From Methylorubrum extorquens (GTDB lineage Bacteria > Pseudomonadota > Alphaproteobacteria > Rhizobiales > Beijerinckiaceae), in NCBI GenBank assembly GCA_019695455.1, contig JAEUAC010000218.1, forward strand, positions 1 to 5,613: a stretch of 5,613 nucleotides of DNA, read 5' to 3'. Below are positions 1 through 5,578 of the stretch, in pieces (the stretch's first letter is position 1; every line of letters begins with the position of its first letter). The position numbers and the translations under genes are program-made. The notes under the pieces were generated by a model. It saw only the letters and a program-made list of their open reading frames with translations, did not search any database and was not told the origin of the DNA.

Positions 1-486
1 TACCGCATCGACCCGGACGGCCGGATCGACCTCGTCGCCACCGAGGAGCAGGTCCCCGACCCCAACGGCCTGTGCTTCTCGCACGACCACAAGCGGCTCT
101 ACGTCGCCAGCACCGGCAAGGGGCCGGGCGACACCGGCGCCGGCGGCAAGGGCGACATCCACGTCTTCGACGTCGGCGCCGACAACCGGCTCTCGAACGG
201 GCGCCGCTTCGCCGATTGCATGGTCGACGGCGTGTCCTGCGGGCCGGACGGGCTGCGCTGCGACGTGGCCGGCAACGTCTGGGCCTCGTCCAATGCCGGC
301 CGGGCGGTCGGCTACAGCGGCGTCACGGTCTGGAACCCGGACGGCCGGCTGATCGGCCGCATCCGGCTGCCCGAGATCTGCGGCAACATCTGCTTCGGCG
401 GCCCGAAGCGGAACCGCCTGTTCATGGCGGCGAGCCAGTCGCTCTACGCCGTCCACGTGGGCACGCAGGGCGCCGCGCCGGGCTGA
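1..486 (+). CDS. SMP-30/gluconolactonase/LRE-family protein, C-terminal 161 residues (5' end outside window)
   Basis: The reading frame is open from the first base to the TGA at 484-486 and encodes the last 161 residues of a six-bladed beta-propeller lactonase. Members hydrolyse sugar lactones such as gluconolactone using one divalent metal. Visible family features are a PNGLCFS segment (fragment residues 21-27; Asn22 matches the conserved metal-ligand Asn), a GPDGL segment (81-85; Asp83 matches the ligand Asp), the following DVAGNVWAS strand (88-96), and a closing GGPKRNRLFMA blade (around 135-145). The family is usually about 290-310 residues, so nearly half, including the N-terminal ligand Glu, lies to the left. 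No signal peptide can be judged. The gene converges on the response regulator at 594-992. The exact lactone substrate cannot be told from this fragment; the family call is firm. Confidence 0.9.
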   Translation, partial: YRIDPDGRIDLVATEEQVPDPNGLCFSHDHKRLYVASTGKGPGDTGAGGKGDIHVFDVGADNRLSNGRRFADCMVDGVSCGPDGLRCDVAGNVWASSNAGRAVGYSGVTVWNPDGRLIGRIRLPEICGNICFGGPKRNRLFMAASQSLYAVHVGTQGAAPG

Positions 487-518
487 GGCCGGCCCCGTCG
501 GGGCCGCCTAGCGGCCTC
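485..518 (+). terminator. GC-rich hairpin at the end of the lactonase gene
   Basis: An inner perfect stem GGCCCC/GGGGCC (491-496 with 500-505, loop GTC) stacks on an outer stem GAGGCC/GGCCTC (485-490 with 513-518), with a 7-nt bulge on the 3' side. There is no T-tract, so it is a terminator-like structure rather than a canonical intrinsic terminator. Its place directly at the stop codon of a convergent pair suggests transcript ending or 3'-end protection. It overlaps the first unit of the repeat array. Confidence 0.45.
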
Positions 519-584
519 TCGGGTTCCCCGGCGGCCTCTCGGAGCCGCCTCGCGGCCTCGTCCGGGCCCCCGGCGGCCTCTTGG
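511..584. repeat. Four imperfect 20-21 bp tandem repeats with a GCGGCCTC core
   Basis: The core GCGGCCTC occurs at 511, 531, 552 and 573, giving spacings of 20, 21 and 21 bp. Copies 1 and 2 share GCGGCCTCTCGG, copy 3 diverges after the core, and copy 4 reads GCGGCCTCTTGG. The segments between cores are all G/C-rich and partly alike (CCCCG, CCGCCTC, CCCCCG, CCGCCCG). The array fills most of the 107 bp between the two convergent genes. The 5' arm of the adjacent hairpin could pair with any of the cores. No function is known to me. Confidence 0.6.
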
Positions 585-593
585 GGCCGCCCG

Positions 594-992
594 TCAGGCG
601 CGCAGGGCCTCGGGCCGGGGCGCCTCGAGGCGACCCGCGATCTCGGCCAGCGCCTCCACGAGCGACGCCACGCTGTAGGGCTTCTCGACCAGGCGGCGGT
701 GGCGATGCCGCACGGGGATGTCGCTCGCCGGATAGGCGCTCGCGAACAGGAACGGGATGCCGGCGGCCGCGAGCTCGTCCGCCAGCGGGTAGACGAGGGT
801 GCCGCCGAGATTGATGTCGAGCACGGCGACGTCGAACCCGTCGGCCCGGATCTGCCGGCTCGCGTCGCCGAGATCCGGGATCGGCCCGATCACCTCCGCG
901 CCGGCGCGGCTGAGCTCGTCCTCGAGCTCGAGGGCCAGGAAGAACTCGTCCTCGACGACGAGGACGCGGCAGCCGGATAGGACAGGACTCAT
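594..992 (-). CDS. Single-domain response regulator (receiver domain only, FAT GUY-like)
   Basis: This 132-residue protein is one CheY-like receiver domain with no output domain. It has the acidic pair Glu14/Asp15 (VLVVEDE), the phospho-acceptor Asp59 in VLDINL, Ser85 in FASAY at the Thr/Ser switch position, Tyr87, and Lys104 in VEKPYS. The FASAY stretch and EKPYS end resemble the alphaproteobacterial 'FAT GUY' receivers, which often take phosphate from HWE/HisKA2-type histidine kinases. That subgroup is an inference from motif shape. It would act in the cytoplasm through protein contacts or as a phosphate sink, since no DNA-binding part is present. The ATG at 992-990 is preceded by GAGGGGG (complement of 1006-1012) at a rather long 13-nt spacing. 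No kinase gene is visible nearby. It is divergent from the acyl-CoA synthetase. Confidence 0.9.
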   Translation of the reverse strand: MSPVLSGCRVLVVEDEFFLALELEDELSRAGAEVIGPIPDLGDASRQIRADGFDVAVLDINLGGTLVYPLADELAAAGIPFLFASAYPASDIPVRHRHRRLVEKPYSVASLVEALAEIAGRLEAPRPEALRA

Positions 993-1061
993 CGCGGGTC
1001 AGATGCCCCCTCGTTCGCGGCAGGAAAAGGGCCCGAGCGCCGGGCGGGCCGGCGAGGCGCG

Positions 1062-1090
1062 TTGCCCGGCCCGGCCCGCCTTCCTATGAA
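1062..1090 (+). promoter_or_regulatory. Sigma-70-type promoter of the acyl-CoA synthetase gene
   Basis: TTGCCC (1062-1067) and TATGAA (1085-1090) are separated by exactly 17 nt, and the CTAT start of the -10 fits the Rhizobiales pattern CTTGNC-N17-CTATNN. The expected transcript start is near 1097, leaving about 19 nt before the GTG at 1116 with a GGAG in between. Two in-frame upstream start codons, TTG 1062 and ATG 1086, fall inside this promoter, which argues against them. Predicted by eye only. Confidence 0.5.
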
Positions 1091-1103
1091 CGGCCGCCAG
1101 CCC

Positions 1104-1107
1104 GGAG
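1104..1107 (+). promoter_or_regulatory. Ribosome binding site deciding the GTG start at 1116
   Basis: GGAG lies 8 nt before GTG 1116. The in-frame alternative ATG 1086 has only C/G/T-rich sequence ahead of it and no Shine-Dalgarno-like run. The element therefore favours the shorter protein. Confidence 0.5.
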
Positions 1108-1115
1108 CGCCGCCC

Positions 1116-2738
1116 GTGTCCGCCTTCGACCGCGACCTCGACCGCAACCCCGCCAACCACCAGCCGCTGACGCCGCTCGGCTTCCTGGAGCGCGCCGCCT
1201 CCGCCTTCCCGGACCGGATCGCCGTGATCCACGGCGCCATCCGGCGCCCCTACGGCGAGCTCTACGGGCGGGCGCGGCGCCTCGCCTCCGCGCTGGTCGC
1301 CCGCGGCATCGGGCGCGACGACACGGTCGCGGCGCTGCTGCCGAACGTGCCGGCCGCGATCGAGGCCCATTACGGCGTGCCCATGGCGGGGGCGGTCCTG
1401 AACGCCCTCAACGTGCGGCTGGACGCCGCCTCCATCGCCTTCATGCTCGCGCATGGCGAGGCGAAGGCCGTGCTGGTCGACCGCGAATTCGCGCCCCTGC
1501 TGCGCGACGCGCTCGCCCGGATGGCGTCGCGCCCGCTCGTGATAGACGTCGACGATCCCGAATGGACGGGCGCGGGCGAGCCGGTCGGCGACCTCGACTA
1601 CGAGGCGCTGCTCGCCGGGGGCGACCCGGACTTCGCCTGGGCGCCGCCCGCGGACGAGTGGGACGCGATCGCCCTCAACTACACGTCCGGCACGACGGGC
1701 GACCCGAAGGGCGTCGTCTACCACCATCGCGGCGCCTACCTCACGGCGATCGGCAACGTGCTCTCCGCCCGCATGAGCGGCCCGCCCGTCTATCTCTGGA
1801 CGCTGCCGATGTTCCACTGCAACGGCTGGTGCTTCCCCTGGACGGTGCCGGCGCTCGCCGGCACGCAGGTCTGCCTGCGGCAGGTGCGGGCGAAGCCGAT
1901 CTTCGACGCCATCGCGGATCACGGCGTGACGCATCTGTGCGGCGCGCCGATCGTCATGTCGACGCTGCTCGGCGCCCCCGCGGAGGAGAAGCGCCCCCTC
2001 GGGCGCGCGGTGTCCTTCGTGACGGCCGCGGCGCCGCCGCCGGAGGCCGTGCTCGCCGCCATGGCGGAGGCCGGGTTCGACGTCACGCACGTCTACGGCC
2101 TGACGGAGACCTACGGGCCGGCGGTCGTGAACGAGTGGGACGCCGCCTGGGACGCGCGGCCCGCGCCGGAGCGCGCGGCCCTGAAGTCGCGCCAGGGCAT
2201 CCGCTACCTGCCGCTCGACGCGCTGGACGTGCTCGACCCGGAGACGATGCGGCCCGTGCCGGCCGACGGCACGACGCTCGGCGAGGTCATGTTCCGCGGC
2301 AACGTCGTCATGAAGGGCTACCTCAAGAACCCGAAGGCGACGGCGGCCGCCTTCGCGGGCGGCTGGTTCCATTCGGGCGATCTCGGCGTGAAGCACCCGG
2401 ACGGGTTCGTGCAGCTCAAGGACCGCTCCAAGGACATCATCATCTCGGGCGGCGAGAACATCTCGTCCATCGAGGTCGAGGACGCGCTCTACAAGCATCC
2501 GGCCGTCCAGGCCGCGGCCGTCGTCGCCAAGCCCGACGAACGGTGGGGCGAGACGCCCGTGGCCTTCGTCGAGCTGAAGGCGTCCGAGATGGTCGGGGCG
2601 GCCGAGATCGTCGATTGGTGCCGCCAGAACCTCGCGGCCTACAAGGTGCCGCGCCACGTGGTCTTCGCCGAGCTGCCGAAGACCTCCACCGGCAAGATCC
2701 AGAAGTTCCGCCTCCGCGAGATGGCGAAGGCGCTCTGA
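1116..2738 (+). CDS. AMP-forming acyl-CoA synthetase (DmdB/AAE-like ANL superfamily ligase)
   Basis: This 540-residue adenylate-forming enzyme makes an acyl-AMP from a carboxylic acid and ATP, then transfers the acyl group to CoA. With the GTG 1116 start, the core motifs are the phosphate-binding loop TSGTTGDPKG (190-199), YGLTET (327-332), SGDLG with the ribose-binding Asp422, the hinge KDRSKDIIISGGEN (435-448), and the C-terminal TSTGKIQ with catalytic Lys527. The set is complete, so the enzyme should be active. The WTLPMFHCNGW stretch (228-238) resembles bacterial 3-methylmercaptopropionyl-CoA ligases (DmdB) and plant AAE/benzoyl-CoA ligase-like proteins. The substrate could be a medium-chain, branched, aromatic or sulfur-containing acid, and the sequence does not decide it. 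The start is chosen from the promoter at 1062-1090 and GGAG at 1104-1107; ATG 1086 would add 10 residues (550 in all). No operon partner follows; the gene ends at a strong hairpin. Confidence 0.93.
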   Translation: MSAFDRDLDRNPANHQPLTPLGFLERAASAFPDRIAVIHGAIRRPYGELYGRARRLASALVARGIGRDDTVAALLPNVPAAIEAHYGVPMAGAVLNALNVRLDAASIAFMLAHGEAKAVLVDREFAPLLRDALARMASRPLVIDVDDPEWTGAGEPVGDLDYEALLAGGDPDFAWAPPADEWDAIALNYTSGTTGDPKGVVYHHRGAYLTAIGNVLSARMSGPPVYLWTLPMFHCNGWCFPWTVPALAGTQVCLRQVRAKPIFDAIADHGVTHLCGAPIVMSTLLGAPAEEKRPLGRAVSFVTAAAPPPEAVLAAMAEAGFDVTHVYGLTETYGPAVVNEWDAAWDARPAPERAALKSRQGIRYLPLDALDVLDPETMRPVPADGTTLGEVMFRGNVVMKGYLKNPKATAAAFAGGWFHSGDLGVKHPDGFVQLKDRSKDIIISGGENISSIEVEDALYKHPAVQAAAVVAKPDERWGETPVAFVELKASEMVGAAEIVDWCRQNLAAYKVPRHVVFAELPKTSTGKIQKFRLREMAKAL

Positions 2739-2757
2739 CGCGGCCCGGCCGCGGCGC

Positions 2758-2787
2758 GGGACCCGGCCCCGCCTTCGGGCCGGGCCC
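2758..2787. terminator. Strong GC hairpin between convergent genes (bidirectional terminator candidate)
   Basis: CCCGGCCC (2762-2769) pairs perfectly with GGGCCGGG (2777-2784) over a 7-nt loop. The stem continues with GGG (2758-2760) and CCC (2785-2787) past a single bulged A, giving 11 bp of G-C pairs. It lies 20 bp after the acyl-CoA synthetase stop and 18 bp beyond the stop of the minus-strand DUF465 gene, so it could serve both. There is no T-tract on either side. Confidence 0.6.
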
Positions 2788-2804
2788 CGGTCGTCGTCCC
2801 GCCG

Positions 2805-2987
2805 CTAGTGGACCGACGCCTCGGGCTGCCGGAGCCGGGTGATCTCGTCCTTGAGCTGCAGCTTCTTGCGCTTCAGCTCCGCCACCTTGGCGTCGTCGGC
2901 CGAGGGGCAGGTCGTGGCGGCATGAAGCTCCCGCTCGAGCGTGTCGTGCTTGCGCTCGAGCTCGGCCAGATGGTTCTGCAGCGTCAT
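2805..2987 (-). CDS. DUF465 (YdcH-like) small coiled-coil protein
   Basis: This 60-residue, highly charged protein fits the DUF465/YdcH family: heptad-like helix 1 (LAELERKHDTLEREL, 7-21), a short turn with CPSADDAK (27-34), and helix 2 with the family core LKRKKLQLKDEI (38-49). The biochemical role of the family is unknown; members look like cytoplasmic helical hairpins. The ATG at 2987 is chosen because a very good Shine-Dalgarno, GGAGGAG (complement of 2996-3002), sits 8 nt ahead of it. The frame stays open further upstream only because it becomes antisense to the next gene. It has one Cys (residue 27). A paralogue is divergently placed at 3178. Confidence 0.88.
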   Translation of the reverse strand: MTLQNHLAELERKHDTLERELHAATTCPSADDAKVAELKRKKLQLKDEITRLRQPEASVH

Positions 2988-2995
2988 GGACGGAT

Positions 2996-3002
2996 CTCCT
3001 CC
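2996..3002 (-). promoter_or_regulatory. Strong Shine-Dalgarno of the minus-strand DUF465 gene
   Basis: The minus strand reads GGAGGAG, 8 nt before the ATG at 2987-2985. It is the best anti-16S match in the window, suggests high translation, and fixes the start within a much longer open frame. Confidence 0.6.
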
Positions 3003-3177
3003 GAAGGTGTCGGGAGGTGATTGTGGGAAGCCGATCGTGGCGATGCTGTGGCGGCACGCCGCATCGTCCGCTTGGCCCGTCAGGGACGCCGGAGGTCGGC
3101 GCGCCGCCAGAAAGCGGTCGCCAGCGGCGGCGTTTTGAGGCATTTTGTCCCACGAGGCAGGGTTCCGGGGCGACGGC

Positions 3178-3396
3178 ATGGAGTTGGTGCAGGACGATGA
3201 CCCGCTGGCGAACATGCGGGCGGAGCTCGGGCGGCTCGGGCAGGAGCACCGCGATCTCGACGCCGCCATCGAGGCGCTGGAGCGCATGGCGGCGGGCGAC
3301 CAGCTCCAGGTCCAGCGGCTGAAGAAGCGCAAGCTGATCCTGCGCGACCGCATGACCTATCTCGAGGACCAGCTGATGCCCGACATCATCGCGTGA
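3178..3396 (+). CDS. DUF465 (YdcH-like) small protein upstream of purE
   Basis: This 72-residue charged helical protein is a second DUF465 member. Helix 1 covers roughly residues 12-37 (EHRDLDAAIEALE at 23-35). Helix 2 carries the core LKKRKLILRDRM (48-59), matching LKRKKLQLKDEI in the divergent paralogue. The tail ends LMPDIIA, an ending I associate with the alphaproteobacterial copy found next to purE. The ATG at 3178 has a weak GGGG (3167-3170) ahead of it; TTG 3145 upstream and ATG 3214 downstream are less likely. It lies 116 bp upstream of purE, which appears to have its own promoter. No enzymatic residues are apparent and no function is assigned. Confidence 0.85.
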   Translation: MELVQDDDPLANMRAELGRLGQEHRDLDAAIEALERMAAGDQLQVQRLKKRKLILRDRMTYLEDQLMPDIIA

Positions 3397-3444
3397 GCGG
3401 CGGGCTCCGGCCGGCCGGGTCCGCACCTTTCCCCGCCGCGCCGC

Positions 3445-3473
3445 TTGCCGCCCCCGAATCGCCCGGCTATCCG
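3445..3473 (+). promoter_or_regulatory. Sigma-70-type promoter of purEK
   Basis: TTGCCG (3445-3450), a 17-nt spacer and TATCCG (3468-3473, preceded by C) resemble the element before the acyl-CoA synthetase. The predicted start near 3480 gives a leader of about 33 nt to the purE ATG. The leader would begin with a small inverted repeat, GGGCC/GGCCC (3481-3485 with 3491-3495). Predicted by eye only. Confidence 0.4.
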
Positions 3474-3512
3474 AAATCCGGGGCCGGCGGGGCCCGACAA
3501 GGCGCACACACC

Positions 3513-4007
3513 ATGTCCGATGCCGGCGCGCCGGTCGCGATCATCATGGGCAGCCAGTCGGACTGGGCCACCATGCGGGGTGCGGCCGAGACGCTGGAGG
3601 CGCTCGGCATCCGCCACGACACCCGCATCGTGTCGGCCCACCGCACGCCCGACCGGCTGGTCGCCTTCGCCAAGGGCGCCCGCGAGGCCGGCTTCAAGAT
3701 CGTGATCGCGGGGGCCGGCGGCGCCGCGCACCTGCCCGGCATGACGGCCGCCATGACGCCGCTGCCCGTCTTCGGCGTGCCCGTCGAATCGAAGGCGCTC
3801 TCGGGGCAGGACAGCCTCCTCTCCATCGTCCAGATGCCGGCCGGCATCCCGGTCGGCACGCTCGCCATCGGGCGCGCGGGCGCCGTCAACGCGGCGCTCC
3901 TCGCGGCGGCCGTGCTGGCGCTCTCCGATCCCGGCCTCGCGGACCGGCTCGACGCCTGGCGGGCCGCCCGCACGGCGGACGTGGCCGAGCGGCCGACGGA
4001 TGGCTGA
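3513..4007 (+). CDS. purE: N5-carboxyaminoimidazole ribonucleotide mutase, class I PurE
   Basis: PurE rearranges N5-CAIR, made by PurK, to 4-carboxy-AIR in de novo purine synthesis; it acts in the cytoplasm, typically as an octamer. The 164-residue length is normal. Visible motifs are the nucleotide phosphate-binding GSQSDW (13-18), SAHRTP with catalytic-type His43 (41-46), AGGAAHLPGM (68-77, aligned with the active-site loop), and SGQDSLLSIVQMP (97-109). These mark the bacterial class I mutase, and the adjacent purK agrees with the N5-CAIR route rather than direct AIR carboxylation. The ATG at 3513 begins MSDAGAPVAIIMGS; a weak AAGG (3499-3502) lies upstream. The same frame is open back to 3393 but encodes low-complexity sequence across a likely promoter, so it is not used. 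The stop overlaps the purK start by 8 bp, implying translational coupling. Confidence 0.97.
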   Translation: MSDAGAPVAIIMGSQSDWATMRGAAETLEALGIRHDTRIVSAHRTPDRLVAFAKGAREAGFKIVIAGAGGAAHLPGMTAAMTPLPVFGVPVESKALSGQDSLLSIVQMPAGIPVGTLAIGRAGAVNAALLAAAVLALSDPGLADRLDAWRAARTADVAERPTDG

Positions 4008-5079
4008 GCCGATCCGCCCGGGCGCGACGCTCGGCATCCTGGGAGGCGGCCAGCTCGGCCGCATGATCGCGGTGGCGGCGGCCCAGCTCGGCATCCGCAC
4101 GCACGCCTATTGCCCGGATGCGCAGTCGCCGGCCTTCGACGTCGCCTCGGCGGGCACGGTCGCGGCCTACGAGGACGAGGACGCGCTGCGGCGCTTCGCG
4201 GGCGCGGTCGACCTCGTGACCTACGAGTTCGAGAACGTGCCGGAGCGGACGGCCGCGATCGTGGCGCCGCTGCGGCCGCTGCGGCCCGGCGTGAAGGCGC
4301 TCGCGACCGCGCAGGACCGGCTGGTCGAGAAGACGTTCGTCGCGGCCCTCGGCATCCCGGTCGCGCCCTTCCGGGCGGTCGGCAGCGAGGCGGATCTCGC
4401 CGAGGCGCTGGCCGATCTCGGCACGCCCGCCATCCTGAAGACGCGCCGCTTCGGCTACGACGGCAAGGGCCAGGTCCGGATCGAGGCCGGGGACGGGCCG
4501 GGCGAGGCCTGGGCCCAGCTCGGCGGCGCGCCCGCCATCGTGGAAGGCTTCGTGCCCTTCGCCTTCGAGGTGTCGATCGTCGCCGCGCGCGGGCCGGACG
4601 GCGCCTTCGCGGCCTACGAGCCCTGCCTGAACGAGCATCGCGGCGGCATCCTGCGCACGACGCGCCTCCCCTCGGGCCTGACGGACGCGGAGGGCGAGGC
4701 CGCGGCCGCCCTCGCGCGCGCCATCGCGGACGCGCTCGACTACGTCGGCGTGCTCACGGTCGAGCTCTTCGTCGTGGAGGAGGCGGGCGGGCGACGCTTC
4801 GTCGTGAACGAGATGGCGCCGCGGGTGCACAATTCCGGGCACTGGACCATCGAGGGCGCGGAATGCTCGCAGTTCGAGCAGCACGTGCGCGCCGTCTGCG
4901 GCTGGCCGCTCGGCTCCACGCGCCGCACGGGCACGGTCGCCATGCGCAACCTCATCGGCGACGAGATCGACGCCTGGCGCGACCTCCTGGCCGAGCCGGG
5001 CCTCCACCTCCACCATTACGGCAAGACGCGCGCCCGGCCGGGCCGCAAGATGGGCCACGTCACGGTGGTCACGCCCTGA
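4000..5079 (+). CDS. purK: N5-carboxyaminoimidazole ribonucleotide synthase, PurK
   Basis: PurK is an ATP-grasp enzyme that joins AIR and bicarbonate, using ATP, to give N5-CAIR, which PurE then rearranges. At 359 residues it has the normal length. The N-terminal fold carries GILGGGQLGRM (12-22) and YEFENVP (75-81). The ATP-grasp part shows QDRLVEK (about 106-112), the ATP-binding segment KTRRFGYDGKGQ (147-158), VEGFVPFAFEVS (about 182-193), and the metal/substrate region NEMAPRVHNSGHWT (270-283). The C-terminal KTRARPGRKMGH is also typical. The ATG at 4000 overlaps the end of purE, and no separate promoter is needed. All expected motifs are present, so the enzyme should be functional. Confidence 0.97.
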   Translation: MAEPIRPGATLGILGGGQLGRMIAVAAAQLGIRTHAYCPDAQSPAFDVASAGTVAAYEDEDALRRFAGAVDLVTYEFENVPERTAAIVAPLRPLRPGVKALATAQDRLVEKTFVAALGIPVAPFRAVGSEADLAEALADLGTPAILKTRRFGYDGKGQVRIEAGDGPGEAWAQLGGAPAIVEGFVPFAFEVSIVAARGPDGAFAAYEPCLNEHRGGILRTTRLPSGLTDAEGEAAAALARAIADALDYVGVLTVELFVVEEAGGRRFVVNEMAPRVHNSGHWTIEGAECSQFEQHVRAVCGWPLGSTRRTGTVAMRNLIGDEIDAWRDLLAEPGLHLHHYGKTRARPGRKMGHVTVVTP

Positions 5080-5100
5080 CGCCGGCGGCGGCGGCCGGCG
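5080..5100 (+). terminator. Hairpin directly after the purK stop
   Basis: CGCCGGC (5080-5086) pairs with GCCGGCG (5094-5100) over a 7-nt loop, a perfect 7-bp G-C stem starting one base after the stop codon. There is no T-tract. It may end or trim the purEK transcript, or only mark its 3' end, since a co-directional small gene follows 103 bp after the stop. Confidence 0.35.
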
Positions 5101-5182
5101 GTCCCGCGCGGCGCCGGTCCCGCGTTCGTGCTAGAGGCGCTCGCGCGCCCGGACAGGCCGGGCCGCGCGCAAGAGGTGCCCC

Positions 5183-5368
5183 ATGCTGCGGCTCGTGATC
5201 GTCCTGGTCGCCGTCCTGGGCGGCGTCGTCCTGGTGGGGATGACGATCGCGCCGTCCCAGCCGACGGTGCGCGACTGGTACATCGGCACGGCCTGCCCCG
5301 TCCTGGACGCGATCAGCGTCGACATCTGCGCCGCCGTGAGGCGGTCGGCCGGCGACCGGGCGGTCTGA
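5183..5368 (+). CDS. Small predicted single-pass membrane protein, function unknown
   Basis: This 61-residue protein has a clear Shine-Dalgarno, AAGAGG (5171-5176), 6 nt before its ATG. Residues 4-22 form one hydrophobic segment rich in Val/Leu/Ile (LVIVLVAVLGGVVLVGMTI), either a transmembrane anchor or an uncleaved signal. The rest is a short soluble tail with PSQPTVRDWY (24-33), two cysteines (38 and 49) that could form a disulfide if the tail is periplasmic, and RR at 53-54. I do not recognise a named family. The good RBS, third-position GC bias and sensible N-terminus favour a real gene. It sits between purK and rpsU on the same strand and is followed by a terminator-like hairpin. Confidence 0.7.
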   Translation: MLRLVIVLVAVLGGVVLVGMTIAPSQPTVRDWYIGTACPVLDAISVDICAAVRRSAGDRAV

Positions 5369-5378
5369 TCCTCCCGGC

Positions 5379-5402
5379 CCGGCGGACGGCCCCGCCGGCT
5401 TT
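5379..5402 (+). terminator. Intrinsic-terminator-like hairpin after the small membrane protein gene
   Basis: CCGGCGG (5379-5385) pairs perfectly with CCGCCGG (5392-5398) over a 6-nt loop and is followed by CTTT (5399-5402). It lies 10 bp after the stop codon. It is the only hairpin in the window with even a short T-run, and it would separate the purEK/small-gene transcript from rpsU. Confidence 0.55.
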
Positions 5403-5461
5403 CCGCAGGCCCCGCCGCGGCGCGACGCGCGCGATTCGGTGGATTTGCCGGACCGGATCGC

Positions 5462-5490
5462 TCGACACCGCATCCCGACTCTGCTAACGC
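5462..5490 (+). promoter_or_regulatory. Putative rpsU promoter
   Basis: TCGACA (5462-5467), one base from TTGACA, is separated by 17 nt from TAACGC (5485-5490), and the -10 is preceded by TGC as in extended -10 elements. A start near 5497 would give a leader of about 80 nt that opens with the inverted repeat TCACGG/CCGTGA (5498-5511). Predicted by eye only. Confidence 0.4.
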
Positions 5491-5578
5491 ACCGCGCTCA
5501 CGGCCCCGTGACGCCTTGCCGGTGTCCCTTGCCGTTTCCGACATTCCGCCGGCTGGCCAGTCAGATCGAGGAACACGC

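Noticed and set aside
72..980. Plus-strand open frame spanning the lactonase end and the response regulator
   Set aside because: It is Arg-rich and low in complexity, crosses two real genes in the wrong frame or strand, and has no motif.
999..2657. Long minus-strand open frame (552 codons) opposite the acyl-CoA synthetase
   Set aside because: Its product is Arg/Gly/Ala/His-rich with no recognisable domain, and it mirrors a clearly real gene. Long antisense frames are expected in DNA this GC-rich.
2988..3177. Possible promoters in the region between the divergent DUF465 genes
   Set aside because: CACAAT on the minus strand and TTTTGAGG on the plus strand look suggestive, but neither has a matching partner hexamer at proper spacing.
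2805..3353. N-terminally extended version of the minus-strand DUF465 gene (182 codons)
   Set aside because: The extension is antisense to the second DUF465 gene and has Ser/Arg/Pro-rich sequence. The family length and the excellent Shine-Dalgarno support the ATG at 2987.
3393..3512. In-frame extension of purE back to a GTG overlapping the upstream stop
   Set aside because: The added 40 residues are Pro/Ala/Gly-rich, absent from the PurE family, and cover the likely purE promoter.
3886..5058. Minus-strand open frame (390 codons) opposite purK
   Set aside because: Its biased Arg/Ala/Gly/Asp composition is a complement shadow of purK, which carries all PurK motifs.
5109..5137. Possible promoter around GTGCTAGAG ahead of the small membrane protein gene
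   Set aside because: The -10-like CTAGAG is tempting, but the expected -35 position reads CGGCGC, which does not fit, so it was not called.
4110..5198. Plus-strand frame (362 codons) overlapping purK
   Set aside because: It is an Arg/Gly/Ala-rich out-of-frame shadow with no domain.
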